NCBI RefSeq assembly: GCF_030463565.1
Contig: NC_134659.1
Span: 7,324,511-7,388,510 of the forward strand
DNA length: 64,000 nucleotides
Source: Pelecanus crispus
Lineage: Eukaryota; Chordata; Aves; Pelecaniformes; Pelecanidae
Direction: 5' to 3'
Part shown: positions 1-10,800 of the stretch, one piece after another
How positions within the stretch are numbered: the first letter of the stretch is position 1
How the letters are laid out: each line of letters begins with the position of its first letter
The notes under the pieces: model-generated
Database searches by the model: none
Told to the model about the DNA's origin: nothing
Seen by the model: the letters and a program-made list of their open reading frames with translations, nothing else
Position numbers and translations under genes: made by a program

Positions 1-859
1 CTCGGAGAGGCTTGTGCAGGAATACTGATTCAGCCCCAGCGTCTGTAACACTGACTGCATTCTAATCCTGCTCTGCTACCCGGTGAGCTAAAAATACCCC
101 GCGCACTGTCGCCTCCTGAACTCGCGTAAACAGCTTAAAGCAACACAGCGATGCCAGAGCAGAAATTTCATGAATCAGCTAAAAAAAAAAGGCATGGGGG
201 AGGTAATGGTGGGCTCTCAGCCCCCATCATGGCGTGGGGAGCACCAGCTTGGTGGGGAAGAGCACGTCCCCACTCCGGGGATGGAAGAGAAGGAGCAATT
301 GGAGATGTGCACCACATGGGTCCTTGGGTTTTTGTTTCACCTCTCCAAGATGCCCTTTTCCAGGGGTAAAAGCAAGAAAACAAGGTTTCTCTCCGTCCCC
401 AGCCAGCTGGGAGGAGCGGTGTATTCATTGGCATGCCAAGCTCAACGCGTAGCACTAACATGGGCTGGAGGAAGGTGCCAACTGTCCCCAGCAAGGAGTT
501 TGGGGACAATCTGGGCATGGGGTGACCTTGGCTGCCCGCTGGTGAGCCGTCACCTGGCACGGTGCTTTCCCTTCTCACTTGTATCATCTCTTTGAGAAAA
601 AGATGTCAAGGTCCAGCAAATGGTTACCTCCGGGATGCGGGACATGGGGGCTGTCTACGCTGCCAGCCCTCGCTGTGCTCACAGCCGTGTCAGCCCAGCG
701 TTCCTGGGACCATAACAGGCAAATAAGATCGTGCTCTCCTCTCCAATTAGCTGCCACTGTCCTCGGCTGACTCCCAGAGCTTCTTTTTGCAGAATACACA
801 AACACCTCCTTTTTTTAAAGGCTTTCTCCCAGCAGCATACCCTTCCCTGAGAAGGAGCA

Positions 860-930
860 CCCAGATGGGGAAACTGAGGCACAAGCCTGCTTGCTCAAGA
901 CCTGTCTGCAGGCTGGGAGCAAATCCAGGT
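860..930 (+). repeat. MIR-like SINE remnant
   Basis: GATGGGGAAACTGAGGCACA followed by GCTTGCTCAAGACC, resembling the MIR core and the CTTGCCCAAGGTC segment. Confidence 0.55.
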
Positions 931-3253
931 TTCCCAGCTCCCCCAGCCATGCTGGGAGCTGGGGGTCAGGCATTGCCCTTCACCTCCAAAGCGTTGCAGC
1001 CTGCAACACCGCTGCACCCATCACAGAAACTCTCCTCCCCCCAATTAGCGCTGCCTTCTAATTAAAAGGCTCTCAAAAGCCCAGGGCAGGGGGATGAACC
1101 CACCTCTAAGTGGCTCTGTGGAGGCTCATCCAAGCCAGCAGCTGGCTGGAGAGTTGGGGTTGATTCTTCTGAGGAAACTCTGCATTTACACATTTGTTTT
1201 CAGCCTGGCTGCGGGGGGAACAGCCAGCGTTCCTGGGATGCTGCTTTAAACCTTTACTTCCATCAGGAACCAGAGAAGCAGGAGAAATGCCATCCCCAGC
1301 TCACAGAGGATTTAGGGTGGGTGATAAACAGGGTTCTGCAGTGGAAAATTCCCCCCTGCCCCAAGCAGGAAAAGCCAATTTCCCAGTAAAAAACATTTTG
1401 GGTGAATTTTTCTAGGCTGAGGACAGGAGAACCTGCTGTAGGGTTTCTCACCCTTGGCTCAGGCGGGGGATGTGCACCCTGGGGTCCCTCTGGCACCCCC
1501 AGCACCCCCTCCCAAGCATCTCCCCTGCTGACCTGGCTTGCTCAGCACATTACAATATTGCAAAGCAGAGAGACGGAACAAGAAAGAACATTTTAGGTCA
1601 CTTTTTGTGGGTTCTAAGAGCTTCCTCCAGCAATGGTAGGATTAAGGCCATTGGCTCTGAATAGCCACAGCGATAAAATAAATCCATGCAAGGCTCGCGT
1701 GGCCCAGCCAAAAATGGGCTGCAAGGCTCATTCCTTCATGGTAAAGAAAAGCCATTCTGGGCTTGAGTTATTTATTAGATTTCATCACATTAAATGAGTG
1801 GGATCCGGACATAAACACCTCCACCATCCCTAGCCCTCCATGCCAAAATCTTCAGCGCCAGCCCTATTAAACAAAGAGCCCGAAGCATCGCGATGGGGAG
1901 GGGATGCGCAGAGATGCGGCAGCCAGGGACCGCTGCTGAGCTCAGCGGCTGTAAATCTCTGTGGGGGTGGGAAGAGGGGGGTTCACCCACCCCAGCCCCA
2001 TGTTTGGCTCAGCACCCTGTGCATGCAGCAGCGGTTTTCCAGGTAGAGCCATGCCAGGGGTGCTGGGACAGACCCCATGAGCTCGCTGGGCAATGAAGCT
2101 CCACTTGGGAGGAATCCTGAACCCCTCTTCCCAGCAGTAAACTGGTTCCAGTTGCTTTGGAGTGGGGTGATGCTCTGGTAGAAACAGGAATGGTGGGAAT
2201 AAAGCTGCCAGGGAGCTGGAGAGAGACAGGGCTGCAAAGGGCTTCTCAAGTGATCGCCCCAAGCTTGGGGAGGGCATTTCCACCCCGTGCCAACCTGCAG
2301 CCAGCCCTTGAGGTTGGGCTCTGCCATGCTGCAGCGGGGCTCGGCAGGAGGAACGGGCTTCGTAAGGTCCCACCAATCCCAAATGGAGCAAAGCGGCCCC
2401 TTGTGTCGCTTCTCTTACCTTCACCACCCCTGCTCCAAGGACACGACCAGCAACATCAGCTGCCAGAGACTTGGGCAGCCTCAAGAGCTGCTCTGGCGTG
2501 GGTTTCTAACCTCTCCAGAGCTCCCAGCTCCACCTCCTGCAGCCCACAGGCAGTGGCAAGCACAGGTATCCTCATTTAGGAGCCAGATTAGGGCAGGGAA
2601 GCAACCCCCTCATCTTTCCACAGGTAGTTAGTAGGAAGGAGGAGATCCACCTGGCTCCCAGGGAGCCTCCCCGCTTCCAAAATCCCCCAGGTGATGCCGC
2701 AACCTCCTGCCGCAGCCCCAGAGATGAGTGCGGTGTGAGGCCAAGTCAACCAGAGCAACGCAACGCGAGGGAAGGTGCCCGCTGCTCGTGGGGGTTTAAA
2801 AGGGGGAATACAGCGAGCGTGGCTGCCGGGCTTGTGCGCACCCGATGGGGACGTGAGCTGGTCCCGGGGTTTCCCAAACCTCAGTGCCTGCGTGGCCATC
2901 GCAGAGCTGTCACCCTGCTCGGGTCACCGCAAGAGAAACGCGGGGCCAGCGGGGAGAGCTCTTCCCTCGTGGGCTCAGGGTAGCGGTGGTTTAAGCAGGC
3001 AACTTCCAGCCGGCTGAGAAGCACAAGCTCGTGTCAAGCTGTCTCCCCGCTCGAAATCCCTTAAAGAAGAGCTGCTGGCTGCTGGATTACAGTAATTGCC
3101 TGGTTCGAGCGGGGCTGACGGGCAGACCGATGCTCAGCGCAGCGGCCGTGGCTCCAGCTGCTCTCGGCCCCGGGATGGAGATGCAGCACGAAGCTCTGGA
3201 AACCCGTCCTCGCCCAAGGCTGGCTCAGCCCTGGTTTCCTGCTCACGGCAGGG

Positions 3254-3350
3254 ATCATAGACTCATAGAATCGTTGAGGTTGGAAAAGCCCTTTAAGATC
3301 ATCCAGTCCAACCATTAACCTACACTACCACGTCCACCACTAAACCAATT
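3254..3350 (-). mobile_element. CR1 LINE 3' fragment
   Basis: ATAGAATCGTTGAGGTTGGA then GATCATCCAGTCCAACCATT and CCACCACTAAACCA match the 3' terminus of an avian CR1 subfamily, in minus orientation. Confidence 0.88.
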
Positions 3351-3564
3351 AAGGGGAGAGTAGCAATTTCATGTTTCCTGGCTTGGTGGCTGGATTATTT
3401 TTTAATGATGCTCAGCTCCCGCTGCCCTTCTCCTGGGCTTTGCTCCGGGCTTGTCCCACAGCCCGTTGCTGCCTTCACCCAGCACCCTGCAAGCAGCCCC
3501 TCTTTTTATCCCCCCACCCAGCGAATCTGCCTGTCTTAAAGGCGTGATTAAGCATCTTCACTTA

Positions 3565-3600
3565 GGAAAGGGGAAACTGAGGCAGGGGAGAACAGTCCCT
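3565..3600 (+). repeat. MIR-like SINE remnant
   Basis: AGGGGAAACTGAGGCAGGG core only. Confidence 0.4.
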
Positions 3601-6600
3601 GAGCAAACCAGCTGCAGAGAAACCCAACATCTCCCTGCAATCACCGGACCCCCCCCATCCCTTTCCCCACCACCTCCCCCTGCAAAGGCACTCGAAGGCT
3701 GGCCTGGCTCCGGGAGGGGGAAGCCCCTCTCCTAGCCCGGATCCGGCCCCTTGCTTATCCCTGGCATAGACGCAGCTCCCCGGGAACCGCTGCCCGGCTG
3801 CGTGCCGTTCCCCTCCCGGCAGCTACTTTCCTAGATTAAAAATCGTGCGCTCATCGCCTTGGCGCGGCGCCATGGAGCCTCTCGCACCGTGACAGCACCG
3901 TCTTTCACTGATTAAAATTCCTCTAAGTGCACCTGATGGCTAATCCCAGCCCCGAGGCCAGGGATGCGGTCACCGTCTCCACCCCCCCCCCCCCCCAATA
4001 TCGGGTCTTTCCGCCCGTGTTCCCTCCCCGCTGCATCCCAGCCTGCTGGCCCCGCTGCGTGTCCTCGTGTGTGCCTCCCTCCCCGCTTGGTCTTTCCTTG
4101 GCTTCAAAAATAAAGGAAAAGAGTCAAAAATGCTCCTGGAGATGGGGGAAAGGGCGATTTTTTTTATTTGGGAAAAGAAATTGGGGGGTGTAAGGGTGTG
4201 CCAGGCTCCAGCCCCATCCCTTGTCCCCCTCCTCCCGCTTGGCTGGTGCTGGGTTTATACCCAGAGGGACGGAGAGCCAAGAAACGCGGGCCAGGAGGGG
4301 AGTTCTGCCAAAAGCGCCCGAATCCAAGCCTTGCGGCTCCAAACGAGCAGCGGCGCTAACGAAATCCCCGCCGGCCCTGGGCTGGGGCTGCCGGAGTTGT
4401 CGGGCTCGGCTGGGATCTCCCGCCGGCAGGGATGGGCTGCTCCATGGGGATACGGGGAACACCGGGAGCATCCCACCGCCCGCTGGGGAGCTGGATGGCT
4501 GGGTCCAAGAATGGTTTGAATTCCTCGTGGGGGCAGCCGAAGTGGCACGTGGTGGTGGTGGTCCCCAGGGCAAGGCCAGGAGCAGCATCAATAAACCACC
4601 CTCCCTGCTCCCCTGCGGGCTTTCTGCTCCCTCCGGGAGCTGTTGCTCTTCCACGCCTGGTCCTGGTGCTCCCCCCAAGAGGGTTTTGGCCCCTGCAGGC
4701 GCCCAGCCTCTCCCATCCCATCCCTTCACCCGCCACGACTCTCCGTGTCTCCGTGGTCCGTCGGGAAGTTGGGGTGCCCATGGCCTTGCCCCGCAGCCCA
4801 GCCCCAGCCTGGCAGGACAGAGCCGCCGCAGCGAGAGCTGAGGAAGCCCCGTGCCGGCTGAGGATTGGGATGGGGGCTTCACCCGCCCCGCGCTCAGACC
4901 CCCCCGCGGCGTCCTGGGGTGAAGGACCTGACCTGGCCGATGGCGCACGTCCGCCTTCGTGCAGCTTCGGAAAGGCTCGGCAATGCTTCACACCCCTCTC
5001 CCTGCCCCAAATCTGGGCTGAGGCTGCAATGCTCCTCCTGCAGCCCCAGGCTCGGGCGTAGAGGGACTTACCTCCTCACGGAGCCACGAGCCAAAGAGGA
5101 GGAAGGAGAGGGGCACGGTGCAGAGCCAGGAGGTCCCACGGGAGCAGGGGGACAGCCACGTTGGCTTTCTCTCTTGAGGTGGCTGCTGGCTATCATGGAT
5201 TCGCAAGGAAGGGACCAGTCCCTGCAAAACCGCAGGGTTTCCGTGGCAAATGGGAAAAAAAATCCAGACCCCCCTCCTAAGTCAGCAGCCTGGAGCCATC
5301 CTGGGGGAGCTGCTGATCCCCGGGGACACCCTCAGTCCCTGAGCCACCGGTTTGTTCCTCCTGGTTAATTTTTGCACAGGCGTCAGTGGGAAACAGGTTG
5401 CGTCTCCAGGATGGAGAAGGGACCCCGTCCTGCTGCTGGGGGACACTACAGGGGACATCTCCAGCCAGCTTCGGATCAGCCACCCGCAACGCGACCACCC
5501 TGGCCCTAAAGCCACCTCTCAAAGAGTCAGGCTGTCCCGGTCCCCTTGAGGTCCCCTTCAAGCAGCCTGGCAGGTCCTGAGCACCGGCGAGATGCCTGAG
5601 CACTCCTGGTCCCCAAGCACAGAGCAGGACCCCGGGGGGGATGCACGTGCCCGGCACCACCTAAACGAGCATCCCTGACCAGCCAGCCCAAGCGCTCGGC
5701 GTTGATCCGATGATCAACCCGTGGCCGTGGGAGAAGGCCCACGGCGTTCGGTGTCGTCAGGGACCCAGCAGCACCGCGGGGCTCTCGCAAGGGCTCTCTG
5801 CAGCCGCAGCGGGAAGCGGAGCATCTCGCTCCCGGCCTCGGAGGAAGGCTCTCGCTTTAATTGCTCTTTGGCCCCCAGCCACTGATTGCTCACATTTGTG
5901 ACTGCTGTCTTTTCAGTTTCGTGGCAGCTTTTCGGTTTCCCCCCTGGCTTTAACCATCCCAGCCTCTCCCTGCACTGCCGGTCTCAAATAAAAGACCTCA
6001 TGTCCCCGGGGTGGGCTGTCAACAGGTAGAGCCCCAAAATTTCCATCCTGAAGGTGTCAGCTGAGACCCCTCCAACTCACTGCAGCAGTGATGGGAGTCA
6101 TCCCAGGTCTCTTTGGCTCTCCGGGGGCTCCCGCTGTGCCTTGGGGGTGCAGAGATTTTTAAACCTCCTTTGGACCCAGTCCAAAGGTGACACCGGGAGC
6201 ACCCCAGCCCCAAAAGGGTGTGAAATATTCAGCCCTAAACCCTTGAATCAGCTCAGTGCCGTCTGCTCGGCTCTGCGCCCTGGCTGCCAGCTCGGGGAGG
6301 ACCAGCCCATTCACCTCAATGCGGTATTCACTCTGAAACCTAAGGATGGCACCGGTGTGGCCATAATGCTGATTATTTCTTCTTTAGTAGTCAGAGCAAG
6401 CAGAGCCAATGCATTTGTCAGCTCTGCAGTGCCTTTCCTTCAACAAATGAATATTGCGTGGATGTCGAAACCAGTCTGCCATGGGCTTTCCAGTGGGCTC
6501 TCATTCAAGCTGTGCGAGAAAGCATGGAGCTCGGCCACGACATCCGGGCAACGCCGCTGCTGAAGTCACCGTCCCCACTGCCAGGGACACCCGGGCTCAG

Positions 6601-6688
6601 GACAGGGCTTCGTGGGTGCGCAGGCAGCTGGCGGCGAGGAAATACCGAGGCAGGAAGGGTACGGGAGCTGACTCAGCTCATGGATGTC

Positions 6689-6694
6689 TTTATT
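6689..6694 (-). terminator. KCNC4: KCNC4 poly(A) signal AATAAA
   Basis: Minus-strand context GAGTTTGAATAAAGACATCC, about 1.1 kb after the terminal-exon stop; cleavage is expected near 6665-6675. Confidence 0.6.
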
Positions 6695-7347
6695 CAAACT
6701 CTAGTACGGTCGGACAGGTAGAGGCATGCGTACAGGACAGACAGAAATGGGAGTAGTATTGCCTTGATCACAGAGATACATAACAGCGTTAGAAAGACAC
6801 TGATCCTTCCAGGCCAGCCGGGTTCACCCCGCCTCACTCACCTATTGCTTCCCGGCCCCGGCCCCGCGCCCAAACCGACCCGCTCGTCCCCCCCGTCCGC
6901 TCGGGGTCTGCGCCCCGGGGTAAGCACCCACGAGGAGGGGGGTAATGGTGCAGCGACCCGCTCGCGGCACCTCGAATGGAGCCTTCGAAACCCCGGAGAA
7001 GGGTCCCCAGCGGCCGTTTGACGATGGAGGCGGTCAGAGCACGGATGGAGCCGCGGGCGGCGATGTCTCGGGTGAGCAGCTGGCAAATCTCCGGAGGCGG
7101 AGGGGCGAGGTGCATCCGAAAGCGTGGGCGAGGGGAGGGGGACAGCCCAGGGGTGCGCTGGGGAGCCGGGCAGCGTGTACGCGGCAGGGTCGGCAGCAGG
7201 CAGGGGAGCGGGGCCGCCCCTGGCACCCCACCTTCCCCTCCCGGCCCCCGCTGCCCTGCGGCACCTCTCGGGGGGGGACCCGGCTGCCAACCCCCCCGGC
7301 CATGGAGCTGGCAGCCGGAGCTTTGGGCTGCTGCGGTGGGCAAGCAA

Positions 7348-7800
7348 AGCTCCCTGCGGAGAGCGTCCCTTGGACTCGGGGAGAGCATCCCTGGGGGAAT
7401 GCGCGTCCCAGCCTTGGGGAGAGCGTCCCTCTGCTTTGGGGAGAGCGTCCCTCCGCCGCCGGGAGAGCACCCCTGGGCTCTGGGGAGAGCGGCTCCCCTG
7501 GGGAATGCATCCCTTGGCCTCAGGGAGAGCCTCCCTGCGCTTTGGGGAGAGCGTCCCTTGAGGAATGCATCGCTCAGCCTTAGGGAGAGCATCCCTTGGC
7601 CTCCGGGAGAGCATCCCTGAGCCTTGGGGAGGGCATCCCTTTGGCCTTGGGGAACGCATCCCTTGGGGAAAGCATCCCTTAGCCTCAGGGACAGCATCCC
7701 TCCGCCTCGGGGAAAGCATCCCTCGGGGCACACATCCCGCCGCCTCGGGGAAGGCATCCCTCGGGGAGAGCATCCCTTGGGGAAGGCATCCCTCGCCGGG
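7348..7800. repeat. minisatellite in KCNC4 3' UTR
   Basis: A degenerate unit around CTTGGGGAGAGCATCCCT, with spacings of about 18-33 bp, repeats roughly twenty times and begins only about 25 nt beyond the KCNC4 stop. It creates long stop-free frames on both strands that are not genes. Confidence 0.85.
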
Positions 7801-7824
7801 GCGCTGCCTGCATCCAGCCGGGGC

Positions 7825-7886
7825 TCAGGAGAAGGTGACCACCTCACCCTGGGGGTAACTGGAAGAGAGGACGTCTTGGCAGGTGT
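7825..7886 (-). CDS. KCNC4: KCNC4 terminal coding exon (short alternative-type tail)
   Basis: After the acceptor TCTTTAATTGCAG, 62 nt complete the split Asp codon and encode a tail beginning [10 protein letters not shown] and ending EVVTFS, then TGA at 7825-7827. Phase matches exon 3. The D-x-C...Y-x-Q-x-E pattern resembles short tails I recall for Kv3 splice forms (Kv3.2 DNCK...YTQAE). A poly(A) signal lies about 1.1 kb downstream. The alternative tail starting TFVLRDLP, canonical in human KCNC4, was not found in the intron. The exon is too small for ordinary ORF searches. Confidence 0.82.
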
Positions 7887-10800
7887 CTGCAATTAAAGAC
7901 ACAAGTATTAAACACGCCGTTAGACACTGCTTTCATCGGCTGTTCATGGAGAAATAGGAGAGGGAGACCAAGCATCCAGGGGACCCAAACTTTGCAGGGT
8001 ACAGAAAACAGAGTAACTACAACGTGAAACAGCCCTCTCCAGAGGGATAAAATGCTGCTATTCCATCAGTACATCAGGAAAAAATGTGTTAAAAAAGCCT
8101 CAGAATGGACCCAGAGATGGAGACCTGGGAAACAGATTCTCCAAGATAAAGCAGATGTGGGTTCGGGGTGATTTTGAGGGTAAAAATGAAGAGCAGAGGA
8201 AAGAAGCCATCCCTGCTGCAGCCCCCTCCTCCCAGAAAGCTGCTCTTGACCAAAACTTCCCAAGCCAACCCCAAGCCAGATGTCCCAAAGCCAAGCCTGG
8301 CGCATTAATATCCCGCAGTGTTTTTTCTTGTCTCTCTCCCTCTCCCTCTCATTCGTTATCATTGAATTAATTAACATTGATTGGAGCTCTGAGTCACAAC
8401 ACCGCCTCTACCCGTGTGCCAGGACCCGGTTTCCAGGCGAGCGGCCATCAGATGGGGAGACAGCGCCTGATCCACCCGATAAGCCACGGAGCTGCCCTTT
8501 CCACCCAGGGATTTTTGCTGCAAAACCCAACACCAGCTCCTGACCGTGGGTTTGACGCGGCTTTCCCCGCTGCAGACCGAACACAGCTCCAAGAGCATCT
8601 CATTTTCCCCAAAATAAAGGTCTCGTCCTCCGGCGAGCATCACTGCGCAGCTTGGGCGAGCAGTGCCCAGACGTGGAGGCTTTTCAAAAGCCCACGTCCC
8701 AGAAAAACCCTTGGGATTAAAGTCCCTAAATCCCAGGGCTTGCAGTAGAGGTCCCCACCTCCCGAGCTGTCACGACGTACCAGGGGACCCAGCATCGTCC
8801 CCCAGCAGCAATTTGGGGACCAGCGCTGGCCGTGCACGAAGCGGCTGCTGAAAAATATCACCGCTCCTGGTTCAATCCCTCCTGCAAGCAGCTAAAAGCT
8901 CTCGGCAGGGCTCGTGGCCTGCTAGAACCGCTCCCCGTCAGGTCGATTGATTCACCAGGGACACGACTCGGCTTTTAACTCCCGTCTCCTCCTCCCCGTT
9001 CAAAGCCATTTTGTGTGCTAGCTCGAGACCTGCTGCCCGCATCCTCCAGGGACCTGCCTTGGAAAGCAGCTTCCCAGCCTCGGAAAAAATTAGCACGACT
9101 AAAAATAAATAACAACAGCCGAGATTTTTTTTGGTTGTTGTTGTTTAATCGCTGTCCCCCAGACAAAGCCGCCATGAGAAAAACCATCCTCCTGTCTCGG
9201 CTTATTATTACCGGCCCGATTCCGCACCGCCGGCGGGCCCCAGCCCCTCTCGCCCTCACAGCCCCTCTGCGGCGTACGGCTCCTTCCTAACCCCTTTTTT
9301 TTTGGGTGCAGATCTGCCACCCAACAGCAGCGGGGTGACGCCGTGCCACCCCCTCCCTGGGCAAGGCAGGAGGCTTGGCACAGCCCGGCCGTGACCCTGA
9401 AAATCCCCAGGGTTTGCTGCGGTGCTGCCAGGGCCATCCTCCCCAAATTTCCAGGGCTGGTGAGTTCGCGCAGTCCCACGTCCCCCCTACGAGCATCTCC
9501 CCAGACACCCTTAAGCGCTGCCTCCACGGGCTGCCAGCCTCCAGCTGCTCCAGCACAATGTTTGGGTCGGTCCTACACTAACTCTGCTTTGGTCTGCCAG
9601 TGCGCTTGCTTTTTTTTTTTTCTTCTTTTTTTTTTTTTTTCCAACACCATTGAAAGATCTGTTTGCAGACATGGGGGTGCTGAAAGAGAAATCACAGAAT
9701 CACAGAATCATGGAATCACAGAATGGTTTGGGTGGGAAGGGATCTTTAGAGCCCACCCAGCCCAGCCCCTGCAGTGCCAGGGACAGCTTTAACCAGCCCA
9801 GGGTGCTCAGAGCCCCGTCCAACCTGACCGGGAATATTTCCAGGGATGGGGCCCCCACCGCCTCTCTGGGCAACCTGTGCCAGTGCCTCACCACCCTCAG
9901 TGTAAAACATTTCCTTCTTATGTCCAGTCTAAATCTATTCTTCTTGAGTTTAAACCCATTATTCCTTGTCCTGTCACAACAGACCTTGCTAAAAAGCTTG
10001 CCCCCGTCCTTCCTATGGGCCCCTTTCAGCGCTGCAAGACCACACTAAGGTCTCCCCGCAGCCCCCTCCTCTCCAGGCTGAGCACCCCCAGCCCCCCAGC
10101 CTGGCCCCGGAGCAGAGGGGCTCCAGCCCTCGCATCATTTTTGTGGCCTCCCCTGGCCCCGCTCCAACAGCTCCGTGTCACCAAAAGCCAAAACACTCCC
10201 GCAGCGACGGCTCCTCGCAGTCCCCCGGCCACCCCTCGAAGGCTTCCCCGGGCCACCCCCGCCGACTTTGCAGGTCCCTCCTCAGCACCCCAACGGGAGG
10301 CGTTTGAAGAGCCGGCAGTGCCCCGCGGGGCAGAGCACCCCACCGCGCTCCCCAGATGTTGGAGTCAAACACCTCCCAGCCAACATCCGCACCTCCCGCA
10401 ACGCCCACCTCCACGGACCACGTAAAGACGGGGGGGATTTCGTGACGACGGAGCAAAAGCCAGCGGCCACCTGCATCTCCCGTGCTGCGAGGACCAGAGG
10501 CGCTGCCCCGGGGGGTACAAGAGGAGGAGCACGACCCGCTCCCCGGCAGTTTGCAAAATACTTTCTGAGCCTCCATTTACCTGGGAAAAGCGTAAGGATC
10601 GATTGCCCAGGCGGAGGTAACGAAGTAACAGACTGGGAGCTGGGAGGCACCTATTTATAAGCTCAACTGCATCTTATTTTGCATCTGCCTCTGCTCTCCC
10701 CGTTCCTCGTCAGCATGGGCAAGGGATGAGGTGGCTATTTATTTTATTTTATTTTTTATTGTCATCAAATAAGCACTGAGGATTTTTCCTGGCAGTGCTG

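Larger units (their letters stand above)
1..6660. other. 3' flank of KCNC4, no gene seen
   Basis: Apart from a CR1 fragment (3254-3350), two MIR-like scraps and a poly(C) run near 3982-3996, I see nothing definite. The GC-rich stretch 4.2-5.0 kb gives long open frames on both strands with low-complexity Pro/Gly/Ala products and no family resemblance. In mammals the next gene on this side is RBM15; none of it is recognisable here. Confidence 0.6.
6665..7824 (-). other. KCNC4: KCNC4 3' UTR
   Basis: Runs from the stop codon to just past the AATAAA at 6689-6694. About 450 nt next to the stop is minisatellite. The last 130 nt (about 6700-6830) is non-repetitive and lower in GC, typical of a transcript end. 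Confidence 0.65.

Noticed and set aside
4124-5061. Overlapping 200-274 codon frames on both strands
   Set aside because: Same compositional cause; no domain, no splice context.
6834-7892. 352- and 311-codon open frames on the minus strand and 212-214 codon frames on the plus strand
   Set aside because: They run through the KCNC4 3' UTR minisatellite in several frames on both strands; the products are repetitive Arg/Pro/Ser/Gly sequence with no family match.
8325-8352. CRISPR-like or other regular array
   Set aside because: It is a simple TCTCCC microsatellite; no CRISPR array or prokaryotic feature is present anywhere in the window.
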